DNA of 13,782 nt from RGIG4074 sp964615285 (GCA_964615285.1 CAZTND010000039.1:1-13782), one strand, 5' to 3'; shown: positions 1-7,774, counted from the first letter of the stretch. The notes: generated by a model from the sequence alone, not told the origin. Program-made: numbers and translations.

Positions 1-120
1 CTGCACGAAACTCACCTTCTGCACGTTGGCTTTGAAGGTTCTTCTGGTTCTGCGCTTGGAGTGGCTGACGTTGTTGCCGGACGTCTGCCCCTTTCCGCAA
101 ATACTGCAAATTCTGGACAT
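1..120 (-). CDS. rpmB: 50S ribosomal protein L28, N-terminal 40 residues (cut by window edge)
   Basis: Structural protein of the large ribosomal subunit. Reading leftward from the ATG at 118-120 gives a protein beginning MSRICSICGKG, followed by the L28 hallmark GNNVSHSKRRTRR and then FKANVQKV. L28 is usually about 62 residues; 40 are visible and the rest lies beyond position 1. Cysteines 5 and 8 form a CxxC, as in zinc-binding L28 forms. An excellent SD (GGAGGTG on the minus strand, 127-133) sits 6 nt before the ATG. The gene is divergent from the Asp23-family/fakA operon, the same arrangement as in Bacillus. The identification is secure; only the C terminus is missing. Confidence 0.96.
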   Translation of the reverse strand, partial: MSRICSICGKGQTSGNNVSHSKRRTRRTFKANVQKVSFVQ

Positions 121-187
121 TATTCACACCTCCGAGGTAAATTTCTCAAACAAAGAATAAAACGGCCGCTTGACCGTAAGCATAAAT

Positions 188-216
188 ACTATATCATCAA
201 ACCGAAAAAAAATCAA
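188..216 (-). promoter_or_regulatory. Predicted sigma-A promoter of rpmB
   Basis: On the minus strand, -35 TTGATT (211-216) and -10 TATAGT (188-193) are separated by 17 bp. The predicted start near 181 gives a leader of about 60 nt before the rpmB ATG. The region 121-276 holds no gene, only this promoter, the rpmB SD and A-rich sequence. Confidence 0.7.
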
Positions 217-276
217 TCAAAAACGGAGCTCGTTTGAAAGAAAAATAAAAAAATCCCGAAAAAAATTCCGAAACGC

Positions 277-305
277 TTGCCAAAAGGCAAGAAATAATGT
301 ACAAT
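277..305 (+). promoter_or_regulatory. Predicted sigma-A promoter of the Asp23/fakA operon, with two dyads
   Basis: -35 TTGCCA (277-282) and -10 TACAAT (300-305) have a 17-bp spacer. Transcription should start near 312, just ahead of the SD GGGAG (319-323). Each hexamer lies in a perfect inverted repeat: CTTGCC-AAAA-GGCAAG at 276-291 and TACAATG-AA-CATTGTA at 300-315. The second spans the -10 and the predicted start and could be a repressor site; this is inference from position and symmetry. Confidence 0.7.
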
Positions 306-329
306 GAACATTGTAAACGGGAGAATCAT

Positions 330-680
330 ATGTCAGTCAATACAAGCAACTCTTACGGTAAAATATCCATTTCCGATCTGGCGATCGCCAAGGTCGCCTC
401 TTATGCCACCATGGAAAGCTACGGCATCGTCAAGACGGTGGCACGGCGTTTTACCGATTCTCTTGCGGAATTTTTGAAAAAAGACGTCGGCGGCAGGGGC
501 GTGCGCGTCACCACCTCCGGCAACAGGATCTATATAGACGTTTACGTTGTCGTGAAATACGGCGTATCCATCAATGCGGTGGCGGAATCCCTGAAGGAGG
601 CCGTCAAGTACAAGGTGGAGTATTTCACGGGCATGATCGTGGACACGGTCAACGTCAATGTGATCGGGGTCAAGCTTTGA
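330..680 (+). CDS. yloU: Asp23/Gls24 (DUF322) family envelope-stress protein
   Basis: Small cytosolic protein of the Asp23/Gls24 family, 116 residues from this start. Family features are the opening beta segment GKISISDLAIAKVAS, the ATMESYGIV stretch, a variable middle, IYIDVYVVVKYGV, and a C-terminal strand VDTVNVNVIGVKL. Asp23 proteins in Firmicutes are membrane-associated through partner proteins and linked to cell-envelope homeostasis; no membrane segment is visible here. The ATG at 330 is chosen because the SD GGGAG (319-323) lies 6 nt upstream. An in-frame ATG at 297 overlaps the predicted -10 element and would be outside the transcript. The gene is followed by fakA 77 nt later, as in Bacillus (yloU-yloV), so the two are probably co-transcribed. 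The family call is firm; the exact role is not known from sequence. Confidence 0.9.
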   Translation: MSVNTSNSYGKISISDLAIAKVASYATMESYGIVKTVARRFTDSLAEFLKKDVGGRGVRVTTSGNRIYIDVYVVVKYGVSINAVAESLKEAVKYKVEYFTGMIVDTVNVNVIGVKL

Positions 681-693
681 CGACTTGGCTCTT

Positions 694-729
694 TTTCCGT
701 TCCCGCGCCTTTCGGTTCGGGGACGGAAA
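694..729 (+). other. Intercistronic RNA hairpin between yloU and fakA
   Basis: TTTCCGTTCCC (694-704) pairs with GGGGACGGAAA (719-729): 11 bp including one G-U pair, with a 14-nt loop. No T-tract follows, so it is not a standard terminator. It ends 6 nt before the fakA SD (736-741) and could act as an RNA processing or stability element, or a partial attenuator. Confidence 0.5.
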
Positions 730-757
730 TCATTCAAGGAGTTGAAAACATTCAGAT

Positions 758-2407
758 ATGCATAAAACCATCGGCACTACGGATTTCCGTAAAATGATCA
801 TCAGCGGGTCGAGGACGCTGGACGTCAACCGCGCCAAAGTGGACGCGTTGAACGTCTTTCCCGTTCCCGACGGCGATACCGGCACCAATATGTCCCTCAC
901 CCTTCAATCGGCCGTGCGCGAGATGAACGCCTGTTCCTCCAACGGCATCGCCGAGATCTGCGACGCCGTCGCCAAGGGGGCGCTCAAGGGCGCCCGCGGC
1001 AATTCGGGCGTCATCACTTCCCAGATCCTGCGGGGCATCTGTTCGGTGTTCCGCGAGGGCAAACCCATCGACTGCAGATTGTTTGCCAAGGCGCTTGAAT
1101 CGGGGACGAAGGTCGCATACGGCGCCGTTTCCATCCCCAAAGAGGGCACCATCCTCACCGTCATCCGCATGATGGGCGAATATGCCGTCAAGAACGCGGG
1201 GCGCAACAAGGATATAGACGTATTTCTGGACGACATCATCAAAGAGGGCGACCGGGCGCTCGCCATGACCCCCGAGCTCTTGCCCGTGCTCAAAAAGGCG
1301 GGCGTCGTGGACAGCGGCGGCGTCGGGCTCATGACCATCTTCCGCGGCTGGCGCGCCGCACTCGCGGGCGAGGAGATCAGCGAGGACGAAGTGGAGGGCG
1401 CCGCGCAGGAAGCCAAGAGCGAAGAGGACGTGTTCGGCGACAATTCGGACATCATCAACCTCGACCTCGGCGAGATCGAATTTGCCTACTGTACGGAATT
1501 TTTCGTCATCAACCTCAAAAAGAGCACCACGCTCGTCGACATCGAACGGCTCAGAGAAAAACTCATGCGCATCGGCGACTCGGTCATCTGCATCGGTGAC
1601 CTCGAACTCGTCAAGGTGCACGTGCACACCAACACGCCGGGCAGGGCGCTCTCCTATGCGCTGGAACTCGGCGAACTGGACCGCATCAAGATCGAAAACA
1701 TGCTCGAGGAGAACCGCCAGGTCCGCGCCAAGAGGGAGCGGGAAAAGAAAGAGATGGGCATGGTTTCCATCTGCGCGGGCAAGGGCATTGCGGACATCTT
1801 CAAGGACCTCTTTGTGGATAAGGTCATCGAGGGCGGGCAGACCATGAACCCCTCGGCAAACGACATTGCCGACGCGGTCATGCGCGTCAATGCCTCCAAT
1901 GTGTTCGTGTTCCCGAACAACAAGAATATCATTCTGGCGGCGGAACAGGCAAAGGCGCTCGTCGAAAACCGCACCATCCACGTCATTCCGACCAAAAACA
2001 TCCCGCAGGGCTTTGCGGCGGCGCTGGCGTTCGACCCCGAAGTCTCCGTGGCGGAAAACAAGACCAACATGACCAACGCCGTTTCGGACGTCAGGGTGGG
2101 ACAGGTCACGCACGCCGTGCGCACCACCACCGTCGGCCGTTTCCACATCACGGAGGGCGACATCATCGGGCTGGACGACAAGAAGATCCTTGCCAAGGGC
2201 GCGGATGTAGACGAAACGCTGCTCGCGCTCGTCGCCAAACTCAAGGATCCTTCGCACGAGGTCATCACGCTCTATTACGGCGAGGACGTCACGGAGGAAC
2301 AGGCGGAGGCGATGAAGGAAAAACTTGCCGAACTCTATCCCGACTGCGACGTGGACGCCCATTTCGGCGGTCAGCCCGTGTACTATTATATCGTATCTTT
2401 GGAGTAA
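758..2407 (+). CDS. fakA: Fatty acid kinase ATP-binding subunit FakA (DhaL/YloV family)
   Basis: Kinase subunit that phosphorylates fatty acids bound to a FakB (DegV-family) partner, feeding exogenous or recycled fatty acids into phospholipid synthesis. The 549 residues match the family length. An N-terminal DhaL domain (about 8-200) carries PVPDGDTGTNM with metal-binding D38 and D40, ARGNSGVITSQILRG (79-93) and VVDSGGVGL. The middle domain has the cysteine and histidines expected for a zinc site (C245, H288, H290 in HVHTN). A DegV-like C-terminal domain follows and ends PVYYYIVSLE. An in-frame TGA at 743-745 excludes any longer form, so ATG 758 is the first possible start. Its SD AAGGAG (736-741) is unusually distant, 16 nt. 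No fakB is in the window. Confidence 0.95.
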   Translation: MHKTIGTTDFRKMIISGSRTLDVNRAKVDALNVFPVPDGDTGTNMSLTLQSAVREMNACSSNGIAEICDAVAKGALKGARGNSGVITSQILRGICSVFREGKPIDCRLFAKALESGTKVAYGAVSIPKEGTILTVIRMMGEYAVKNAGRNKDIDVFLDDIIKEGDRALAMTPELLPVLKKAGVVDSGGVGLMTIFRGWRAALAGEEISEDEVEGAAQEAKSEEDVFGDNSDIINLDLGEIEFAYCTEFFVINLKKSTTLVDIERLREKLMRIGDSVICIGDLELVKVHVHTNTPGRALSYALELGELDRIKIENMLEENRQVRAKREREKKEMGMVSICAGKGIADIFKDLFVDKVIEGGQTMNPSANDIADAVMRVNASNVFVFPNNKNIILAAEQAKALVENRTIHVIPTKNIPQGFAAALAFDPEVSVAENKTNMTNAVSDVRVGQVTHAVRTTTVGRFHITEGDIIGLDDKKILAKGADVDETLLALVAKLKDPSHEVITLYYGEDVTEEQAEAMKEKLAELYPDCDVDAHFGGQPVYYYIVSLE

Positions 2408-2470
2408 AAATAATTTTTTCGGGAAAGGCGGGGCGCAGAAAGGTTCGCCTTTTTCGTGAAGCACAGGGCG

Positions 2471-2501
2471 GAGCGGATTGTCATATCCGCTCTTTTGTTT
2501 T
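2471..2501 (+). terminator. Rho-independent terminator after fakA
   Basis: GAGCGGAT (2471-2478) pairs perfectly with ATCCGCTC (2485-2492) around a 6-nt loop, followed by TTTTGTTTT. A weaker UUCG-loop hairpin (AAAGG-TTCG-CCTTT, 2439-2452, then TT) lies just upstream and may assist. Confidence 0.88.
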
Positions 2502-2521
2502 GCAAAAAGTGTCCTTATCAC

Positions 2522-2564
2522 TGTAATTTTTCTTTTTCTTCAATTGAACGCAACAAAAATTACA
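2522..2564. promoter_or_regulatory. Nested dyad upstream of the ABC transporter promoter (candidate activator site)
   Basis: TGTAATTTTT (2522-2531) and AAAAATTACA (2555-2564) form a perfect 10-bp inverted repeat with 23 bp between arms. Inside it, TTCAATTGAA (2539-2548) is a perfect 10-bp palindrome whose centre differs by only half a base. The common centre lies about 65 bp before the predicted start at 2608, a usual position for an activator. Binding by a response regulator or similar protein is inference. Confidence 0.5.
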
Positions 2565-2595
2565 TTATTTCTGTTTTTCTTTCACAAATATGTCC

Positions 2596-2601
2596 TATAA
2601 T
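2596..2601 (+). promoter_or_regulatory. -10 element of the ABC transporter promoter, poor -35
   Basis: A perfect TATAAT lies at 2596-2601, giving a start near 2608 and a leader of about 33 nt. At the -35 position there is only a T-rich run without a TTGACA-like hexamer, which fits an activator-dependent promoter. Confidence 0.5.
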
Positions 2602-2640
2602 TGTAAATAAATCAAACAAATAGGAGCGTTTTATATCGAT

Positions 2641-4518
2641 ATGGCCCTGCTTCGGATCGCAAACCTGCAAAAAAGTTATAACATTACAAAGACACAGAAA
2701 CAAGAGGTACTGAAAGGAATCGACATCGAGTTCAAGGGCGGCGATCTCGTGGCGCTTCTGGGCGAGAGCGGGTGCGGAAAATCCACACTCATCAATATTT
2801 TGGGCGGCCTGGACACCGACTACACGGGCAGCGTGGTCATCAAGGGGGACTTCATCCGCGACTTTTCGGAAAAACAGATGGACGATTACCGCAAAAAACG
2901 GGTGGGGCTCATCTTTCAGAACTACAATCTCATCTCTCACATGACCATTTTTCAGAATGTGGAGATCGCCATGACCGTGAGCAACATCGACCGAAAAGTG
3001 CGCGAAAAGCGGACGATGGATCTCCTGCGCATGGTGGGGCTTGCCGACTATGCGCAAAAATTGCCCTCCCAGCTTTCGGGCGGGCAAAAACAGCGGGTCG
3101 CCATCGCCCGCGCGCTTGCCAACAACCCGACCGTCATTCTGGCGGACGAGCCGACGGGCGCGCTGGATGCGGACAGCGCTGCCGTGGTCATGCAGATATT
3201 GAAAAAGATCGCCCGCCGCGGCAAGCTGGTCATCGTCGTCACGCACAGCGAAAAAGTCGCAGCCGCCTGCAACCGCATCGTGCGCATAGACGGCGGCGTG
3301 GTCGTTTCGGACACCGCCAACGGCAAGGCGGATGTTACCGTGGCAAGGGACAGGGAGATTCGCCCCCGCAGCATGCCGTCGGGCGAGACGGGCAAGCTCG
3401 CCGTGCAAAACGTCATGCAGAACGCAAAGCGCAATGTGCTCGTTTCCGCGGGACTTGCCATCGGCATGACGGCGGTGCTGCTCATTCTCTGTCTGAGCGC
3501 GGGGCTGACTTCCTACGTGCAGCAGGTCTATGCCGACGACGTCGCTTCGTTGCAGCTGACGGCGACTCTTTCCCAGTACAGGGAATTCACCGACAGCCAG
3601 CTGGAAGAGATCGAAGCGTTGGACGGCGTGGGGACGATTATTCAGACGCATACCTATACGGGCGCGACCTATGCCTATGGGGAGGACGAGAGTTTAAGCG
3701 AAGGGGCCATCGATCGGCTGCGCGCGTTCTACGATGATTTTGCCCCCGAAATGCTGTACGGAGAGATGACCGAAGAAGGGATGATCGTCAACGAAGCGTT
3801 TGCGGCGGCGCTGGGGGACGGCAGTCTGATCGCCGCGGTCGGACAGGAAATAACCGTCGCCGTGGGCGACCGGGAAGCGACATTCACCATTACGGGCGTC
3901 TATGCGGAGGAATCAGAGGATGCGGAAGCATTGAATGCGCTCCTTTCGGAAGATTCCCTGCTTTTGCTCTCGGGGAGCGCGTTCTCCGTCAACACCCTCT
4001 ATATCACGGCGACGGACATAACATATATATCCGCGCTCGTCTCCGATCTGGAAACGCTGGGTTGTATCGTCGAGCAACGGGATACAAGTTCGGAGACGGT
4101 GCTCGAATACATTGACCTGGGTACGTCGGTGCTCACCATCGTGGGCGGGGTCTCCATGGCGGTTTCGGCGATCATGATCTTCATCGTGCTCTATATCAGC
4201 GTCAGCGAACGCATGAAGGAGATCGGTATTCTGCGCGCCATCGGGGCGCGTAAAAGCGACATTCGCAAGATGTTCGTATTCGAGGCGGGCATCATCGGTC
4301 TGGCGGGCGGCGTAATGGCGGTTCTTGCCTGCCTGGTCCTGTCTGTCGTCATCAACGTCATCTGTTATTATACGCTGGGCTACGCCATGATCGCCTATAA
4401 CGTTCTCTACTATCTCGGCGGGCTTTTGGTCAGCCTGCTGGTCAGCGTGCTGGCGGGTATTTCTCCCTCCATGCGGGCGGCGGATCTGGATCCCGTAGAG
4501 GCGTTGCGCGCCGAATGA
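2641..4518 (+). CDS. Fused ABC transporter ATPase/FtsX-type permease (MacB-like)
   Basis: A 625-residue single-chain ABC exporter half of the type that forms mechanotransmission pumps or peptide/antibiotic exporters. The ATPase domain (about 1-225) has Walker A GESGCGKST (41-49), signature LSGGQKQR (145-152), Walker B VILADEP with catalytic E170, and the H-loop H202. A first membrane helix follows (about 266-288), then an extracytoplasmic domain of about 205 residues, then three helices (496-520, 550-575, 588-607) with the FtsX core between them. It ends DLDPVEALRAE, typical of MacB/FtsX permeases. SD AGGAG (2622-2626) is 14 nt from the ATG. The next gene starts 15 nt after the stop, so they form an operon. 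In most Firmicutes the two parts are separate proteins. Substrate is unknown; no two-component system is visible. Confidence 0.92.
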   Translation: MALLRIANLQKSYNITKTQKQEVLKGIDIEFKGGDLVALLGESGCGKSTLINILGGLDTDYTGSVVIKGDFIRDFSEKQMDDYRKKRVGLIFQNYNLISHMTIFQNVEIAMTVSNIDRKVREKRTMDLLRMVGLADYAQKLPSQLSGGQKQRVAIARALANNPTVILADEPTGALDADSAAVVMQILKKIARRGKLVIVVTHSEKVAAACNRIVRIDGGVVVSDTANGKADVTVARDREIRPRSMPSGETGKLAVQNVMQNAKRNVLVSAGLAIGMTAVLLILCLSAGLTSYVQQVYADDVASLQLTATLSQYREFTDSQLEEIEALDGVGTIIQTHTYTGATYAYGEDESLSEGAIDRLRAFYDDFAPEMLYGEMTEEGMIVNEAFAAALGDGSLIAAVGQEITVAVGDREATFTITGVYAEESEDAEALNALLSEDSLLLLSGSAFSVNTLYITATDITYISALVSDLETLGCIVEQRDTSSETVLEYIDLGTSVLTIVGGVSMAVSAIMIFIVLYISVSERMKEIGILRAIGARKSDIRKMFVFEAGIIGLAGGVMAVLACLVLSVVINVICYYTLGYAMIAYNVLYYLGGLLVSLLVSVLAGISPSMRAADLDPVEALRAE

Positions 4519-4533
4519 GGGGAGGTGTGAAGT

Positions 4534-5421
4534 ATGGCAAGTTCTTCCAAACGAAAAAAGATCAGGGAAATGGAAAAACAGGACGCCGCCGGCATTTCCC
4601 GCAAACGTCACAAACGCACGATGGATTTTACGGTGTACGCGGCGCTGAAAGGAGTACTGCTCCTCGCGTTGCCTTTCGTGTACTTTCTCTATTCTCCCGC
4701 GCTCGTCTTCGTCATGGCGGCATATGCGGCGCTCGGGTATGCCGCCGTCCTTACCGAACGGGGGATGAATAGAAGCGTCGTCCGCGCCAATCACATCCAC
4801 ATTCCCAAGTTTGACAGCGCGATAGCGGTCGTCGTCATTGTCGTCGCCTATGTGGGCGCGGTCATCGGCATGTTTTCCGTATCGCATGCGCCGAAATTTG
4901 CGGAAGGGGACAGCGGCATGGCATTCGGCGGCATTCTGATGAACATTCAGCGCGCACTGGGAAACTTCGGCTCCCTCTTAACGGGGGAACGCAGCGTATT
5001 TTCCTTCGGCTTCGGTTCGGTCGAACCGCCTTCCGGCGGCGCGCCGCGGGCGCCTTCCCTGGAAGACCTGCCGCTGGAATATCTCTTCTCTCTCGTCCTC
5101 TCCACCGTCAGTACGGTGCTCATCTGTTTCGTGATCGTTCTGGGCGTTTTTTCCCTGTGTTATACCTTTTTCAAGCGCAGAAAGTTCTCCAAAGTGATGA
5201 ACGAGATCATTTACGACGGCGAACTGAAAATACTGTCGGACGAGGAGCTGGACGCTGTTTTATCCTTCGGAGAGGAGGACGGCATGCCTGAAAATACACC
5301 GTTAAAGGAAGTGGAAACACCCATAAAGGGGACGGGCGATGTCCCGCCGCCCGCGGACGCGTCTCCGACGGAAAATTCCGCGCCGCCCGACGGTGCGGCA
5401 AACGATCCGAGAACCGAATGA
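4534..5421 (+). CDS. Unrecognised four-helix membrane protein, co-transcribed with the ABC transporter
   Basis: A 295-residue protein I do not recognise. The N terminus (1-30) is strongly basic and cytosolic-looking, with KRKK, RKRHKR. Hydrophobic segments lie at about 33-52, 54-73, 95-115 and 185-210. The loop 116-184 between helices 3 and 4 is rich in glycine, phenylalanine and proline. A basic patch (FFKRRKFSK) follows helix 4, then a short helical stretch, then an acidic, proline- and alanine-rich tail from about 245 that looks disordered. An SD GGAGGTG (4521-4527) lies 6 nt before the ATG, and the gene follows the transporter stop by 15 nt. An accessory or partner role for the transporter is inference from the operon alone. 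Confidence 0.82.
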   Translation: MASSSKRKKIREMEKQDAAGISRKRHKRTMDFTVYAALKGVLLLALPFVYFLYSPALVFVMAAYAALGYAAVLTERGMNRSVVRANHIHIPKFDSAIAVVVIVVAYVGAVIGMFSVSHAPKFAEGDSGMAFGGILMNIQRALGNFGSLLTGERSVFSFGFGSVEPPSGGAPRAPSLEDLPLEYLFSLVLSTVSTVLICFVIVLGVFSLCYTFFKRRKFSKVMNEIIYDGELKILSDEELDAVLSFGEEDGMPENTPLKEVETPIKGTGDVPPPADASPTENSAPPDGAANDPRTE

Positions 5422-5469
5422 CTCGCTTTGCGGCGATACGCATCCGTGCGGATATTTACGACAGACAGG

Positions 5470-5495
5470 AAAAAACGGCCCGGCGGCCGTTTTTT
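5470..5495. terminator. Strong terminator ending the ABC transporter operon
   Basis: AAAAAACGGCC (5470-5480) pairs with GGCCGTTTTTT (5485-5495) around CGGC. The flanking A and T tracts would let it work in both directions, but plus-strand use fits the gene order. Confidence 0.93.
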
Positions 5496-5517
5496 CTTGC
5501 TTGAAATGAAAAATTTC

Positions 5518-5546
5518 TTGAAAAAATGAAGAGAATGTATTATAAT
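5518..5546 (+). promoter_or_regulatory. Predicted sigma-A promoter of recG
   Basis: -35 TTGAAA (5518-5523), 17-bp spacer, -10 TATAAT (5541-5546). Predicted start near 5553, giving a leader of about 54 nt. The preceding terminator supports independent transcription of recG. Confidence 0.85.
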
Positions 5547-5558
5547 GAAAACAGCGGT

Positions 5559-5578
5559 CGGTAAAAAATTTTTTGCCG
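5559..5578 (+). other. AT-rich hairpin in the recG leader
   Basis: CGGTAAAA (5559-5566) pairs with TTTTGCCG (5571-5578), one G-T pair included, around AATT. It lies between the predicted start and the SD. It may protect the 5' end; no specific function can be assigned. Confidence 0.35.
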
Positions 5579-5606
5579 CAAATGAGGCATGAGGAGGGAA
5601 CGGAAA

Positions 5607-7610
5607 ATGCGGCTTTCTTCCATTAAAAACATCTCCGAAAAACGGGAAAAGGATCTGAACAAACTCGGCATTTTTTCCGCGAAGGACCTCATCGAGCACT
5701 ATCCGCGCGGGTATCTCGACCTGACCAACCGCACGTCTCTCAAGGACGCCTATCATAACGACATGGCGCTCTTTGTCTGCCGCGTGCTGTCCGTTTCCCC
5801 CGTCAACCATGCCAGCCGCTATAAGATCGTGCGCGCATTCTGCAACCAGGACGGATTTCCCTTCACCGCCGTTTGGTTCAACCAACCGTACGTCGCGCAG
5901 AAATTAAAGCCGGGCGAATATCTCTTTTACGGCAGGGTGTCCAACCGCTACGACGCGCTTTCCGTCACCAATCCCACCTTCGAGCCCATTGACGAAAATC
6001 GCCGCCTGAAGGGCATCGTGCCCGTGTATACGGTCAAGGGCAGCATCACCCAGCGCATCATGGCAAACGCCGTGCGCGAGGCGCTGAAAGCGGAGAAGAT
6101 CGACTCGGTCATTCCCGTGCCGCTCATCGCAAAATACGGCCTCTCCTCTCTGCCCAAGGCGTATTGGAACGTGCATTTCCCCGATACCATGTCCGCGCAG
6201 AAGGAGGCGGCGGAGCGCATCGCGCTGGAAGAATATTTTAAGCTCATCAGCGCCTTCAAACTCATCAAGGGGGACAAGGAGGAGGTGCGTGTCAACGAGT
6301 ACGCCGTGACCGCCAAAGAGGTCAAGGCGTTCACCGAACGCTTTCCGTTCGATTTCACGGAGGGGCAGAAGCAGGCGGTCAACGACATCTACCGCAACCT
6401 GCATGCCCCCACCCGCATGAACCGCCTGCTGCAGGGGGACGTGGGCAGCGGCAAGACCGCCGTCGCCCTCTGCGGCATCTGTATGGCGGTCAGGAGCGGG
6501 CACCGTGCCGCCTATCTCTCGCCCACCGAAGTGCTGGCGCGGCAGAACTACGAAACGCTGTGTAAATATTTCCCCGACTACAAGGTCGGGTACCTCTCGG
6601 GCGCGTTGACGGCGAAGGAAAAACGGGAGATAAAGACGGCGCTCAAAAACGGCGAGTTGGACATCATTTGCGGCACCCATGCCATCATTCAAAAGGATGT
6701 AGAGCTCTCCGACCTCTCTTTCTGCGTGTGCGACGAACAGCACCGTTTCGGCGTGGCGCAGCGCAACGCGCTCGGGGAAAAGGGGGAAGGGTGTGACGTG
6801 CTGGTCATGTCCGCCACGCCCATTCCCCGCACGCTCTCCCTCATCTTTTACGGCGATCTGGACATCACGACCATCCGCGACAAGCCGAAGGAGCGCCTGC
6901 CCGTCTCCACCTCTATCATTCCGCAGCATCGATACGGCGATCTCCTGGAATATGTGGAAAAACAGGTGCATGCCGGGCGGCAGGCGTATTTCGTCGCCGC
7001 CAGGATCGAGGACGACGAGGGCGAAACGCTCAGCGTCAACGAACTCTATGAAGAGTTGAAAAACCGCCTGCCCCGCGTGCGGTTTGCCGTGCTGCACGGC
7101 AGAATGAAGGACAGGGAAAAGAACGCCGTCATGCAGGATTTCAAGGACGGCAAGTACGACTGCCTGGTCTCCACCACGGTCATCGAAGTGGGCGTGGATG
7201 TGCCCAACGCCACCATCATGGTCATTCACAACGCCGAGCGGTTCGGGCTTTCGCAGCTCTACCAGCTCCGCGGGCGCGTGGGGCGGGGGGACGTGCAGAG
7301 CTATTGTTTCCTGCTCCTGGGCAGCGATACGCCGCTCGCGCGGGAGCGGCTGCAAATCCTGAAAAACTCGGCGGACGGGTTCGCCATCGCCGAAGAAGAT
7401 CTGCGCCTGCGCGGCAGCGGCGACTTTTTCGGCACCCGCCAAAGCGGGAAGTTTCTCAATGAAATCAAGAATCTGCAGTATCCCGCCGAAGTCATCTTTT
7501 TGGCAAAAAAACTCAGCGACGAAAGTTTTTCGGGCTCGTTCGACACCGAGGAGATCCGCCGCGCGGCGGTCGAAAAATACAACGCCCTCAAGGACGTCGT
7601 GCTCAATTGA
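5607..7610 (+). CDS. recG: ATP-dependent DNA helicase RecG
   Basis: Double-stranded DNA translocase that regresses stalled replication forks and processes Holliday junctions. It has 667 residues, close to the usual 680-690. The N-terminal region and OB-fold wedge domain cover about 1-160. The superfamily 2 motor follows, with Walker A GDVGSGKT (277-284, K283), DEQH box (376-379), motif III SATPIPRTL, VSTTVIEVGVDVPNA, and motif VI QLRGRVGR (553-560). The RecG-specific LRLRGSGDFFGTRQSG lies near the C terminus. ATG 5607 is preferred because GAGGAGGGA (5591-5599) lies 7 nt upstream; an in-frame ATG at 5589 overlaps that SD and would add six residues. In Bacillus recG lies a few genes after yloU-yloV; here the transporter pair intervenes. 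Confidence 0.97.
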   Translation: MRLSSIKNISEKREKDLNKLGIFSAKDLIEHYPRGYLDLTNRTSLKDAYHNDMALFVCRVLSVSPVNHASRYKIVRAFCNQDGFPFTAVWFNQPYVAQKLKPGEYLFYGRVSNRYDALSVTNPTFEPIDENRRLKGIVPVYTVKGSITQRIMANAVREALKAEKIDSVIPVPLIAKYGLSSLPKAYWNVHFPDTMSAQKEAAERIALEEYFKLISAFKLIKGDKEEVRVNEYAVTAKEVKAFTERFPFDFTEGQKQAVNDIYRNLHAPTRMNRLLQGDVGSGKTAVALCGICMAVRSGHRAAYLSPTEVLARQNYETLCKYFPDYKVGYLSGALTAKEKREIKTALKNGELDIICGTHAIIQKDVELSDLSFCVCDEQHRFGVAQRNALGEKGEGCDVLVMSATPIPRTLSLIFYGDLDITTIRDKPKERLPVSTSIIPQHRYGDLLEYVEKQVHAGRQAYFVAARIEDDEGETLSVNELYEELKNRLPRVRFAVLHGRMKDREKNAVMQDFKDGKYDCLVSTTVIEVGVDVPNATIMVIHNAERFGLSQLYQLRGRVGRGDVQSYCFLLLGSDTPLARERLQILKNSADGFAIAEEDLRLRGSGDFFGTRQSGKFLNEIKNLQYPAEVIFLAKKLSDESFSGSFDTEEIRRAAVEKYNALKDVVLN

Positions 7611-7672
7611 GCGCGTGCGCAGGAAAAGGGAGGGCGCGTCGCCGGTTTGAAAAAGAGGGACAAACATAAAAG

Positions 7673-7704
7673 ATCCCGGCGTAAAAACGCCGGGATGATT
7701 TTTT
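7673..7704. terminator. Bidirectional terminator between convergent recG and apgM
   Basis: ATCCCGGCGT (7673-7682) and ACGCCGGGAT (7687-7696) form a perfect 10-bp stem with an AAAA loop. TTTTTT follows at 7699-7704 on the plus strand; on the minus strand a looser TCTTTTATGTTTG tract follows. It can end both recG and the apgM transcript. Confidence 0.93.
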
Positions 7705-7774
7705 GCGCTTCAAGGCATAGGGGAGAAGGGGGCTGCGGGGGCTGTCCCGCCTCGTTTTCCGCGTCGGCGGAGAT

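Noticed and set aside
297..329. Upstream ATG for the Asp23-family gene
   Set aside because: It overlaps the predicted -10 element and lies before the predicted transcription start; the ATG at 330 has the SD.
752..2521. Long open frame of 589 codons on the minus strand opposite fakA
   Set aside because: It is the antisense shadow of a clear FakA gene in GC-rich codon usage; the translation is rich in D, H, R and V repeats and has no recognisable domain or SD.
2560..4887. Two long minus-strand frames opposite the ABC transporter and its neighbour
   Set aside because: Their translations are H-, D- and R-rich shadows; the plus-strand genes carry all ABC and FtsX motifs.
5904..7667. Open frame of 587 codons opposite recG
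   Set aside because: It mirrors RecG codons, has no family features, and crosses no promoter or SD of its own.
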